Assembly: GCA_964036045.1 (NCBI GenBank)
Contig: OZ038395.1
Coordinates: forward strand, 4,056,410 to 4,120,409
Length of the DNA stretch: 64,000 nucleotides
Direction: 5' to 3'
Origin: Eutreptiella sp. 'Long Island Sound 2002'
Lineage: Eukaryota > Euglenozoa > Euglenophyceae > Eutreptiales > Eutreptiaceae
Numbering within the stretch: position 1 is the stretch's first letter; each line of letters begins with the position of its first letter. Below are positions 1 through 9,850 of the stretch, piece after piece. Under the pieces are notes generated by a model. The model was given only the letters and a program-made list of their open reading frames with translations, was not told where the DNA came from and did no database searches. The translations under genes and the position numbers were made by a program.

Positions 1-1580
1 TGTGTTGCACGTCCCCAACAGAGCGCCTCGGACAACAGACGTCTGCACGGGAGCGATCGCCGTGGGGTCAGGAAACCCAGGGACCCAGGGAGAGCGCTCG
101 GCACTCAACCCCCTCCAGGACCCCACCCGCTGTTATGGAACCCGCCCCCCATGGCCCGCAGCACTGGACACCTGCTTGTACCACATGGTACCCCACCCGC
201 AGAACGGCTGACAACCGTAGGAGGAGGGTCCCCCCCCCCCTAAGGCCCAGATTTCATAGTGGGAAAATATGAAATTTACAAAAAGGAAATATTTGATTCG
301 GGCCATTCGTGGTACACGAATTTTCGGGTTCCGCCCCCCCCTCGCTCCTCATACATCGCCCCCCCAGCCCACTAGCCTTTGTGGACCCCTCCTCCGTTTC
401 CGGTGGGACCCCAGTCCCCCGATCCGTACATCTGTAAACACGGAGGATCAACCTCCGACGGGCACAATACCTCACCACCAGTGTTCAAGACCGCATTGAT
501 GGCCGAGCTCCCCCACGTTTTCACGTCGCCGTGTGCGTCGACCCCCCTCCCCCTCGGCAAGGGACGGTGCAACACCCCCCCCCCCCCACAGCAGAGTGCA
601 CAACAGCCCTCTCAGTCGACGTGTCAGTTGCTGTCCAGAGGAGGCATGACGCGCTGCTCCACACGTCGTTTTGCCGGTCGCACGCGCACACTCCCCCTCG
701 GATGCAGACCGTGGCAGGGGAACTGACTCAGCCCCGTGCTATGCCACTCAGTAATACCCGCCGCCGCCCCACGCGGAACTCAGTAGGAACCGCCCCCCCC
801 CCGTGACGGACTCAGTAGGACCCAATTTCTTGGGTCACACGCTAGTGGCAGGTCTGCTCCCACACAAGGCTTGTTCTGCCACATCCCGAGCCTCTGGCCA
901 GTCCCACCAGGTGGCCCCAACGGCTCGCCATCGGGGGGCTTGACCGCGGAAGTGGCGCCGTAAAGTGACGCAGTGCGGGGCAGTCCCGGGTCACGGGATG
1001 ATGCCTTGGGACGAGGCGGGGCGGTGCCCAGGGCCACACCAACCACACAATGCAACGGCCCTGCCAAATCCTTTTCTATCCCTCATCGCTGGCGGTCCTT
1101 CATCACGAGGTTTGTGGTTTCGTTTACCAAAGACAGCCCTTAGGGGCTGCCCTCTCGGCAGGCCCTTCCCGGCAAACCGGTTGCGGGCGGTTGATGACCA
1201 ACCGTTGGCGGTTAACGGCTAAATTTTGTGGGTTAACCACCAAACGCCATCGGGTAATTGCCAACCACTGCCACTTCAGCAGCAACTGCTGCCATTGACT
1301 GGCCAAGCGCCGTTGGTGATGAGCCACGCGCTGTTGGTGGACTGCCGCTTGGTGCTGCTTTGGTGTTGAGTCTCTTGCATTCTGCACCCTATCCGTAGGT
1401 GGATCACCACACTTTTATACACTGTGCTGCTGCATGGGCCCCACCAAGGGCAAAATGCAGGTGTTTGAAATGATGTCCCGCACGCGACAATAAAAGGGGT
1501 GGGTTGACACCACCAGACGCATTGATCCCCCAAAACCAGTATCAGGCCAACCTGCTCTTCCTTTTCCGTCCCCTCAACTC
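1..1580. other. No supported gene
   Basis: This stretch has poly-C runs and overlapping short open frames on both strands, none with recognisable protein character. It may belong to the upstream introns of the gene whose exons start at 5218, because the N-terminal exons of that gene are not visible in the window. Positions about 1190-1360 hold loosely repeated GGTTAA/CCAA-type motifs without clear periodicity. Confidence 0.4.
236..350. repeat. Dispersed repeat, copy 1 (copy 2 at 9730-9850)
   Basis: The stretch from CCAGATTTCATAGTGGGAAA through AATATGAAATTTACAAAAAGG and a GGTACACGAATTTTCGG block to a poly-C run recurs in the same order at 9730-9850 with scattered substitutions. Both copies end in long C runs. 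This is an interspersed repeat of unknown class. Confidence 0.6.
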
Positions 1581-1739
1581 AATATGCCCAGGGGCGGTGA
1601 CAATTTTATTTGGGGGGGAGGGTGCCCCTTGGAGCCCCCGCAAATTTTGGGGGGGGGGGTTGCGGAAAGGGGCTCCAAGGGCCACAAGCTTCTTTCCTCA
1701 ATACAAATGCCTGAAATCTTACACCCCCCACCTTTCCGG

Positions 1740-1780
1740 TCGCCGGAAATGCCGGGAACGTGGCCGAAGATCCTCTTTCT
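1740..1780 (+). repeat. CCGGAA-rich motif shared with 22412
   Basis: The string TTCCGGTCGCCGGAA followed by an imperfect CCGG(G)AACGTG block occurs here and again near 22412-22452. It is a short dyad-rich repeat, probably the end of a dispersed element. Confidence 0.35.
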
Positions 1781-1790
1781 CGCACCAACA

Positions 1791-4622
1791 TCACAATGGT
1801 ACCTGTGGTCCCTGCACCATGGGTCTGCCAGACCCAGGGCGAGGGGTATTGTAGCTGGGTGGGGTCATGGACTGGCTGTAGCTGGGTGGGGACATGGACT
1901 GGCTGTAGCTCGGTGGCAACATGGACTGGCTGTAGCTGGGTGGGGACATGGACTGGCTGTAGCTGGGTGGGGACATGGACTGGCTGTAGCTGGGTGGGGA
2001 CATGGACTGGCTGTAGCTGGGTGGGGTCATGGACTGGCTGTAGCTGGGTGCGGACATGGACTGGCTGTAGCTGGGTGGGGACATGGACTGGCTGTAGCTG
2101 GGTGGGGACATGGACTGGCTGTAGCTGGGTGGGGACATGGACTGGCTGTAGCTGGGTGGGGATATGGACTGGCTGTAGCTGGGTGGGGATATGGACTGGC
2201 TGTAGCTGGGTGGGGACATGGACTGGCTGTAGCTGGGTGGGGTCATGGACTGGCTGTAGCTGGGTGGGGATATGGACTGGCTGTAGCTGGGTGGGGATAT
2301 GGACTGGCTGTAGCTGGGTGGGGACATGGACTGGCTGTAGCTGAGTGGGGTCATGGACTGGCTGTAGCTGGGTGGGGACATGGACTGGCTGTAGCTGGGT
2401 GGGATCATGGACTGGCTGTAGCTGGGTGGGGACATGGACTGGCTGTAGCTGGGTGGGGTCATGGACTGGCTGTAGCTGGGTGGGGACATGGACTGGCTGT
2501 AGCTGGGTGGGGACATGGACTGGCTGTAGCTGGGTGGGGTCATGGACTGGCTGTAGCTGGGTGGCAACATGGACTGGCTGTAGCTGGGTGGGGTCATGGA
2601 CTGGCTGTAGCTGGGTGGGGACATGGACTGGCTGTAGCTGGGTGGGGTCATGGACTGGCTGTAGCTGGGTGGGGACATGGACTGGCTGTAGCTGGGTGGG
2701 GACATGGACTGGCTGTAGCTGGGTGGGGACATGGACTGGCTGTAGCTGGGTGGGGACATGGACTGGCTGTAGCTGGGTGGGGTCATGGACTGGCTGTAGC
2801 TGGGTGGGGTCATGGACTGGCTGTAGCTGGGTGGGGACATGGACTGGCTGTAGCTGGGTGGGGACATGGACTGGCTGTAGCTGGGTGGGGACATGGACTG
2901 GCTGTAGCTGGGTGGGGACATGGACTGGCTGTAGCTGGGTGGGGACATGGACTGGCTGTAGCTGGGTGGGGACATGGACTGGCTGTAGCTGGGTGGGGTC
3001 ATGGACTGGCTGTAGCTGGGTGGGGACATGGACTGGCTGTAGCTGGGTGGGGACATGGACTGGCTGTAGCTGGGTGGGGTCATGGACTGGCTGTAGCTGG
3101 GTGGGGACATGGACTGGCTGTAGCTGGGTGGCAACATGGACTGGCTGTAGCTGGGTGGGGACATGGACGGGCTGTAGCTGGGTGGGGACATGGACTGGCT
3201 GTAGCTGGGTGGGGTCATGGACTGGCTGTAGCTGGGTGGGGACATGGACTGGCTGTAGCTGGGTGGGGACATGGACTGGCTGTAGCTGGGTGGGGACATG
3301 GACTGGCTGTAGCTGGGTGGGGACATGGACTGGCTGTAGCTGGGTGGGGACATGGACTGGCTGTAGCTGGGTGGCAACATGGACTGGCTGTAGCTGGGTG
3401 GGGTCATGGACTGGCTGTAGCTGGGTGGGGACATGGACTGGCTGTAGCTGGGTGGGGACATGGACTGGCTGTAGCTGGGTGGGGACATGGACTGGCTGTA
3501 GCTGGGTGGGGACATGGACTGGCTGTAGCTGGGTGGGGACATGGACTGGCTGTAGCTGGGTGGGGACATGGACTGGCTGTAGCTGGGTGGGGTCATGGAC
3601 TGGCTGTAGCTGGGTGCGGACATGGACTGGCTGTAGCTGGGTGGGGTCATGGACTGGCTGTAGCTGGGTGGGGACATGGACTGGCTGTAGCTGGGTGGGG
3701 ACATGGACTGGCTGTAGCTGGGTGGCAACATGGACTGGCTGTAGCTGGGTGGGGTCATGGACTGGCTGTAGCTGGGTGGGGACATGGACTGGCTGTAGCT
3801 GGGTGGGGACATGGACTGGCTGTAGCTGGGTGGGGATATGGACTGGCTGTAGCTGGGTGGGGACATGGACTGGCTGTAGCTGGGTGGGGACATGGACTGG
3901 CTGTAGCTGGGTGGGGACATGGACTGGCTGTAGCTGGGTGGGGACATGGACTGGCTGTAGCTGGGTGGGGACATGGACTGGCTGTAGCTGGGTGGGGATA
4001 TGGACTGGCTGTAGCTGGGTGGGGACATGGACGGGCTGTAGCTGGGTGGGGACATGGACTGGCTGTAGCTGGGTGGGGTCATGGACTGGCTGTAGCTGGG
4101 TGGGGACATGGACTGGCTGTAGCTGGGTGGGGACATGGACTGGCTGTAGCTGGGTGGCAACATGGACTGGCTGTAGCTGGGTGGGGTCATGGACTGGCTG
4201 TAGCTGGGTGGGGTCATGGACTGGCTGTAGCTGGGTGGGGTCATGGACTGGCTGTAGCTGGGTGGGGACATGGACTGGCTGTAGCTGGGTGGGGACATGG
4301 ACTGGCTGTAGCTGGGTGGCAACATGGACTGGCTGTAGCTGGGTGGGGACATGGACTGGCTGTAGCTGGGTGGGGACATGGACTGGCTGTAGCTGGGTGG
4401 GGACATGGACTGGCTGTAGCTGGGTGGGGTCATGGACTGGCTGTAGCTGGGTGCGGACATGGACTGGCTGTAGCTGGGTGGGGTCATGGACTGGCTGTAG
4501 CTGGGTGGGGACATGGACTGGCTGTAGCTGGGTGGGGTCATGGACTGGCTGTAGCTGGGTGGGGACATGGACTGGCTGTAGCTGGGTGGGGACATGGACT
4601 GGCTGTAGCTGGGTGGGGACAT
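1791..4622 (-). CDS. Open frame through the minisatellite (nonapeptide repeat), doubtful
   Basis: On the minus strand the array reads as about 103 copies of the nonapeptide [10 protein letters not shown], followed by a short non-repeat tail ending in a stop. The Ser/Pro/Tyr composition is superficially like low-complexity phospho-repeat domains such as the RNA polymerase II CTD, but the heptad pattern is absent. An in-frame TAG lies one codon upstream of the first Met, so it would need a splice acceptor there to be part of a larger protein. Two plus-strand frames are equally open (an AVAGWGHGL repeat and a WTGCSWVGT repeat). The most common variant (GAC/GTC) is silent only in the AVAGWGHGL frame. 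I cannot choose between the frames and non-coding is most likely. Confidence 0.15.
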   Translation of the reverse strand: MSPPSYSQSMSPPSYSQSMSPPSYSQSMTPPSYSQSMSPPSYSQSMTPPSYSQSMSAPSYSQSMTPPSYSQSMSPPSYSQSMSPPSYSQSMSPPSYSQSMLPPSYSQSMSPPSYSQSMSPPSYSQSMTPPSYSQSMTPPSYSQSMTPPSYSQSMLPPSYSQSMSPPSYSQSMSPPSYSQSMTPPSYSQSMSPPSYSPSMSPPSYSQSISPPSYSQSMSPPSYSQSMSPPSYSQSMSPPSYSQSMSPPSYSQSMSPPSYSQSISPPSYSQSMSPPSYSQSMSPPSYSQSMTPPSYSQSMLPPSYSQSMSPPSYSQSMSPPSYSQSMTPPSYSQSMSAPSYSQSMTPPSYSQSMSPPSYSQSMSPPSYSQSMSPPSYSQSMSPPSYSQSMSPPSYSQSMSPPSYSQSMTPPSYSQSMLPPSYSQSMSPPSYSQSMSPPSYSQSMSPPSYSQSMSPPSYSQSMSPPSYSQSMTPPSYSQSMSPPSYSPSMSPPSYSQSMLPPSYSQSMSPPSYSQSMTPPSYSQSMSPPSYSQSMSPPSYSQSMTPPSYSQSMSPPSYSQSMSPPSYSQSMSPPSYSQSMSPPSYSQSMSPPSYSQSMSPPSYSQSMTPPSYSQSMTPPSYSQSMSPPSYSQSMSPPSYSQSMSPPSYSQSMSPPSYSQSMTPPSYSQSMSPPSYSQSMTPPSYSQSMLPPSYSQSMTPPSYSQSMSPPSYSQSMSPPSYSQSMTPPSYSQSMSPPSYSQSMIPPSYSQSMSPPSYSQSMTPLSYSQSMSPPSYSQSISPPSYSQSISPPSYSQSMTPPSYSQSMSPPSYSQSISPPSYSQSISPPSYSQSMSPPSYSQSMSPPSYSQSMSPPSYSQSMSAPSYSQSMTPPSYSQSMSPPSYSQSMSPPSYSQSMSPPSYSQSMLPPSYSQSMSPPSYSQSMTPPSYNTPRPGSGRPMVQGPQVPL

Positions 4623-4626
4623 GGGC
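1848..4626. repeat. 27-bp minisatellite, about 103 copies
   Basis: A 27-bp unit (TAGCTGGGTGGGGACATGGA plus CTGGCTG) is repeated head to tail without indels. Only a few variant positions recur: GAC/GTC/GAT before ATGG, GGCAAC replacing GGGGAC, GCGGAC, and GACGGG. The period is a multiple of three, so three of the six frames stay open throughout. Short flanking strings containing GGCTCCAAGGGCC occur on both sides (about 1670 and 4880). It could lie in an intron of the 5218-8573 gene or be coding. Confidence 0.95.
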
Positions 4627-5217
4627 TAGTCGGAGTTGTCTCGCGAATACCTCGAGTAGTACCGCTGACTAGACCCAGGGCTGTAGCTGCGTCTGACTCT
4701 GTGAGGCTCAATGTTCGTCCCTGAAAACACTTGCCTTTGGTGTCTTGCTCTTGTTGCATGGGGGCCTTTCACTTGGGGGGGCGGGGGCTTTGTGGAGATT
4801 TGAAATATGCATGAAAAACATGGACAAAAGAGAGCTGACCCTTGGAACCCCCTCCAGGGGGGGGAGGGGGGGGGGAAAGTGGCTCCAAGGGCCCCCTAGC
4901 CCCATGCAAATTTTTCGGGAGCCCAGCCCTGCAACTGCATTCCTGTGGGCTAAGTATAGGTAAGTGGGAATCACCGCGAGGGCAGGCGCTGCTGTGAACA
5001 ACTCAAAGGTCTGTGCAACGACTTGCTGTGCCCCCAAAGCCCCCGTTCGAGGGGCCAGAAGGCGGGGGCGAGGACCTTAGAGGGGATGATCGGGGGCGGT
5101 CATCGGGGGGATGACCGCCCGCGATGACCCGGGGCGGTCACGGGGACCGCCCTTGATGCTGCGGGGCCGCCCCGCAGCAGCAGGGGCGTCCACGCACCTT
5201 CGCATTTCCACACGCAG

Positions 5218-8149
5218 ACACGCTGGAGCTCCTTCTGAAGCACCCGAACCGTGTCTACGCCCAAATCGGATTGTGTTCGGTGGATGAGACGCTGATCCAC
5301 CGCACGGAGCCGGGGGCTGGCGCGCCTGAGGACCGTCTGAGGCAGATCAGGAAGCTGCTGGAGGGCGGTGTGCGCACGACGGTCCGGATGGATCCCTTGT
5401 TCCCCGGGTACTGCCCCACCCGTGCCCGTCGCTTTGTGGTTGGGGGCGGTTACTGTCGGTTACACATGCCCTTGCCGCGGGGGGGGTACCCCCCCCCCTT
5501 CCAATGCACCCCCGGGGGGGGCGGGATGCACCGGTGCAGCCACCCCATGGCGGGTGTTGCTGTGGATGCGGTGTGCATTTGCTGTGCATGTTCGGTCGCA
5601 CGCCGCTGCTCACGCGTCGCGTGCGCTGCTCTTCACTCCACTGCCCCCCCTGCGCCTTCGTGCCCCCCACTGCCCCGTCCCCTGCCCCCCAGTCCACCGG
5701 CGCCCTGGCCCGCAGGATCACCGACACGGACGAGAACATCGAGGCGACCTTCTCCGCCGTCAGCAAACTGGGGGTCCAGGACGTCACGGTCTCGTACCTC
5801 TTCATGCGCCCGCACATCCGCCGCAACGTGTCCCGCGCCAACAAGGGCTCCTTCCAGGACATGCTGCGGCTGTACGCCCGGGACACGACGGAGGTGCAGT
5901 TCCACGAGGAGAGCGCGCCCATCGAAGTCCCGGCGACGGGGTGGCGCGCGCGGCGATATCGGTGAGTGCCTGCCCCCAGGGCTCCTTTTGACAACTCGGC
6001 ACCACCCGGGCGGGGGCGGGAACAGGGAACCAGAATGGAGCAAATGGTGGAGCGTGCGCATGGGAGGCAGCGACAATAAAGGGGATGGCCTGGCCAGCCA
6101 GCCCCGTCGCTACCGGGTGCCAGGGCAACCCCTGCTCAACCGGCATCAGGTGGGGGGTGTCTCCCGCAGCCCAGATGGGCTGTTTGCGCAACAGGAGCGG
6201 GAGCCCATCAGGGGCAGACCAACCGTGAGGGGGAAAAGGACATATGGTGGACGGCCCGGACAGCGCATGGAGGAACAGGGCACCTGGGCCGCACAGAACC
6301 ACAGCGAGGCAGGCTATGGACGGCCTGTGGACAGAGGTGTGTGGACAGCAAAAACAGTCAAACGACCCCGGCAACAACCAGCACATCCTCAATACGCCAA
6401 TTATTGGGCGCCGCTGACACGCAAACGGCACATCCTGCCACATTCAGCACAGCCCCAACACACCAACCACTGGGCTCCGCGAACGCGGAAATGACACCAG
6501 CAAGAGCACCGGCCGCACCGGCCGACAGAAAGCAGCGACCCGACGCAATATGCGAAGGGACGACCGGGTGACTGTCCAGGGCCCCGTAAAGGAGCAACAA
6601 CCAGACGGAATGTCGCACAGGGGGGCAGGATGGTCCCCCAGCCCCCCCCGCCGCCCCCCCCCCCCCCCGGACTCACCCCCCACCTCTTAAAAGATGGGGT
6701 GTAATTTTCTTCCGGGCCTTCGGCCAATCAAAACATTTCTCCGGTGCCTTTGGCGCCAGTCAGTTTAGGCCAAAGACCAAGTTTAGACATTTGGCGCCTC
6801 TAAAGCCTCAGCACCAACGGCGGCCTGCCCCTTGTGCCCTGCTTTCGTGTGCATTGCGGCAGGCGGCTGGGGTGCTTCAGTGGTGGGGCAATCGCTGGTG
6901 GCGGTGGCGGGGCAGCCTCCAGCGGCGTGTCTCCTCCGCGGCATGCGGCTGACTGCTTGTTCGTTGCCTGCGTTTCTGGCCATAGCCTAGACGCTGTTCT
7001 GTCCCGCCGTACCTCATCGTACTGCAGTTCAAATGGGGTACGTGCCCTTCCCCCGCGACCAGCACAATCATATTGCCCCTTTTCCAACAGACGTTTGCAA
7101 CAGGCGCCCGGGGTCGAGTCTTGGGCCCATCACGAGCTTCTCTTCCCCCCCCCCCCTCCTCTTGTGGTTGTTAGAAGCCCCTGTCAGGAACATGATCCCG
7201 CAGATGCACACCCCAGCGCGCACAAGTCAGTGCTGGAGTCGGCAAACCCCTGCACGGACTCGGAGTGTGCATCAGGATGCACCTGGTCAACGGCACGGGC
7301 AACAGCCCGTCTCTGGGACGGCCGACCCCCGGAGTAGTCAAACAGGACAAGTCATCCGGGGGCTCCGTTGACACAACCAAAACACGTTCGGGCCCACAGA
7401 GGGTCAGAATGAGCGGTGGCGAGAGGCCAATACGCGCCGCCAAAGGCGAACAACCGAATCCCGAGGCCTTGTGCCACCCCCCCCCCCCCTTTCTCTCTTC
7501 TGGCCTACATGTGCTGCCTCTTGTGCTGAGGGTGTCACCAGCACCACCCCACGTGACAGTCCAATAGATCGGCACCAGGTCCCGGGGGGATTCGGTGGGA
7601 CAGTGATGGGGCGCCGCGGGAGGCTGGTTGGTTGGTTTGCCTCCGCGCCCGAACTCGGATGCCGATGATGGCTGCGTGTCGCGTGCGCTGCACCGCTGGT
7701 CCTGGAGACCCCGGGGCTTTGGACACGAGTGTCCGGTCATGTCGAAGGACAAGATCCCTCCCTGACGGAGGGAACCCAAGATCGTCATACCCTCAGCCTC
7801 GCCCGGGCGGTACTGCATCGCTCATGTCGCTGGTGTGCTTTTTGGCCCCCAGGGTGCGGCTTACGTTGTTTCCCCCGCGTGCCTGTCCGTGGCTCCTTCT
7901 GTGTGTCTGTGCGTCTGCGCGCGCGCGCGCGCTCGCGTGCCGTGCGCGCGACCTCGTTCGCCCACCTGACGTGGGTCTTACGACGCATTGTGTTGTGGTT
8001 TAAGCCATTTGCACGGCGTGCACGGCCGTGAGCACGCGAACAGTCGTTCATGTTGTTCCAGAGGTTTTGGATGTGGACCAGAAAAATTATCCACGGGGTT
8101 CGGGGGGAGGGGGGGCGTTATGGTTGGGGTTAGTCACATGATTTCTCCG

Positions 8150-8207
<58 letters not shown>

Positions 8208-8573
8208 TCGACCCCGATTTCTCTGCGCTCTGGGGACTGCCGAGGTGGCAGGGTTAGGGTTACGTCCCGCCCAGACCCCCCCCGCCCCTCCCCGCCCCAA
8301 CCCACGGAGGCCTCCGGCCACCAGTCAGTCGGTGGGGGGCGTCGCGTGCGCATATCCCTCGGTGCCTCGAGCTCAAAACGGGTGCACCCCTCCACCGCCT
8401 CGCCGTCCCGCTCTCGCAGCGCCTTCCAGAAGGCCGCGGCCAAGCACAAGCTGAAGCTGCACATCTGCAAGTGCAAGAACAGCGACATGGAGGACATCGA
8501 GGAGCTGGTGCCCTCGTGCGACGGCTGCCAGATCGCGGGGCCCCAGTCCGCCTGCCACGGCAAAGGGGCGTGA
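5218..8573 (+). CDS. Radical-SAM spore-photolyase-like protein, last three exons
   Basis: Three exons join in frame: 5218-5407, 5716-5961 and 8420-8573, with acceptor CACACGCAG before the first, GT..CCCGCAG for the 308-bp intron and GGTGAGT..CTCGCAG for a 2,458-bp intron. The joined protein reads ...SVDETLIHRTEPGAGAPEDR, then a MDPLFPG/ITDTDENIEA junction, then VSYLFMRPHIRRN, and a Cys-rich C-terminus with ICKCKN and CDGCQIAGP before the stop. This pattern resembles the C-terminal half of SPL-type radical SAM proteins (DNA-repair photoproduct lyase relatives) and suggests an FeS enzyme. The radical SAM CxxxCxxC exon is not visible upstream, so the gene is incomplete here. Exons are strongly GC-biased. 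Confidence is high for the exon joins and moderate for the family. Confidence 0.7.
6683..6806. repeat. Dispersed repeat with TTTGGCGCC motifs, copy 1
   Basis: It shares an ordered set of strings with 8668-8790: a TTTTCTCCGG-like block, TTTGGCGCC, GTTTAGGCCA and GGCGCCTC(C/T)(A)AAA. Both copies follow a run of C, sit within 2 kb of one another and flank the last exon of the gene. Confidence 0.5.
7195..7312 (+). repeat. Dispersed repeat, inverted relative to 28110-28205
   Basis: About 85 bp starting GTCAGTGCTGGAGTC matches the reverse complement of 28115-28205 with few differences. In both copies one frame stays open and reads SECASGCTWS flanked by similar residues, so it may derive from a coding exon of a transposon. 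Confidence 0.6.
8154..8202. repeat. (CT)n microsatellite
   Basis: About 24 uninterrupted CT dinucleotides lie within the long intron. Confidence 0.95.
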
Positions 8574-8667
8574 CCCGGCGTGCGGCCACTGACGCGCCCC
8601 CAGCCCAGGGCTCCTTTTTAACAACTGTCCACCGGTTGGGGTGGGGGTTGGGGGGTGGCACCCCCCC

Positions 8668-8790
8668 TTTTTAAGTGTTTGGGCCAAAATTTTCTCCGGG
8701 CATTTGGCCCATCAACAATGGTCTCTGGCGCATTTGGCGCCTCCAAAAACTAGTTTAGGCCACAACTTTTCTCCGGCGCCTCCAAAAACT
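8668..8790. repeat. Dispersed repeat with TTTGGCGCC motifs, copy 2
   Basis: Second copy of the repeat described at 6683-6806. It lies about 95 bp downstream of the stop codon at 8573, so it may fall in the 3' untranslated region. Confidence 0.5.
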
Positions 8791-9494
8791 CCGCACCCCC
8801 CGGGAGGGGGGAGGGGGCTGGACTCCCCCCCCCGCCCCCCATACTGAGGCCTTGTGCCAACCCGCCCCCCCCGGTCCCTCCGCAACGCGGGGGTCCTACG
8901 GCGGGGGGCCTCGTTCCCGACCCCTCCACCCGCAGTGCAGTGCCTCCGAAGGCAGTGGGCCCTCTTTTTTGTCCGTCAACATGGCGCCAGCCAACCCGCC
9001 CCCCCCCCCCTTCAGAACGCCCCCTCCCCCCCCCTTTCTAAGACATCTCTGCCCGTCCCCCCCTGACGCATCCGCAAGTTTCGGTCTAGTCCCGGGGTCC
9101 GGGTGTTCGGCCCCACCGACGAGCCGGAGCCTGAGCCCCTCCCCTCGGACACCCTCTGCCACGAGGGGAACGAGGGAGGGCCCGAGGCGGACACGCACAC
9201 GCCGGCAGCGCGCCCCCAGTGCACGCCCGCGTGGCCCAGCGGCCGATCGCGACTCGACGAACGGCGAAGCGGCAGAGGCACCGCACCTCCGAAGCACCGC
9301 CCGGGGGAACAGCCCCGGCGGCACGCCTGCGCACAGCTCACCCACAAGTGCGGCCGGCCGGAAGTTGGCAGTGCCAAACGGCAAACCTACGCCCCACGCC
9401 CCCTCAGAGTTTTGCTCAACACCTCAGCATCTCGTGGAAGGGCAATGGCGGGAGCTAGGGGTACCAGTGCATACCAGTGCTCTTGCAGAAAGCT

Positions 9495-9705
9495 CGACCA
9501 AATGTGGTGATAAACTTTTGTAGAATTGGATAACTGCGGCGTGGTACCCTAAGGTCCACGACCAACTTCACAGCTTCCTCTGGGGTACAGAGTTGCTGCT
9601 TCTTTTTCAACTCTTCTTCGATTTTTTTGATGTGGTGACTAGAACCATAAACTTTTTCATTTACTTGTAATAAGAGGTGGCGGCGGTTTGGAGACCCTAC
9701 AAAAA
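9495..9705 (-). pseudogene. Possible coding remnant, unknown protein
   Basis: The minus strand has a frame with real protein character for about 65 residues: an IKKIEEELKKKQQL segment followed by a TPEEAVKLVVDLRVPRRSYP stretch. It sits in a region otherwise full of homopolymers and next to a dispersed repeat (9730-9850). I do not recognise a family. It is probably an exon or a piece of a decayed mobile element. Confidence 0.3.
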
Positions 9706-9729
9706 GTTGGCCAATGCATCCACAACACC

Positions 9730-9850
9730 CCCTACCCCCTGAGACCCGGATTTCGTCGTGCGAAAGAATGAAATTTACAAAAGGAAACATTGATTTGGGC
9801 TACTTTTGGTACACAGACTTTTGGATTTTTCGGTTCCAGACCCCCCCCCC
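9730..9850. repeat. Dispersed repeat, copy 2 of 236-350
   Basis: Carries GATTTCGTCGTGCGAAAGAA, GAAATTTACAAAAGGAAA and GGTACACAGACTTTTGGA in the same order as the 236-350 copy, again ending in poly-C. Confidence 0.6.

Larger units (their letters stand above)
5962..8419 (+). other. Long intron of the radical-SAM-like gene
   Basis: The donor is GTGAGT at 5962 and the acceptor CTCGCAG ends at 8419. The intron holds poly-C tracts, one copy of the 6683-6806 repeat, one copy of the repeat shared with 28110-28205, and a CT microsatellite. I see no nested gene. Confidence 0.65.

Noticed and set aside
1791-4622. RNA polymerase II CTD
   Set aside because: The nonapeptide lacks the YSPTSPS heptad order and there is no polymerase sequence on either side.
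1584-4724. 1,046-residue plus-strand ORF as a real gene
   Set aside because: It is open only because the 27-bp period is a multiple of three; there is no independent coding support.
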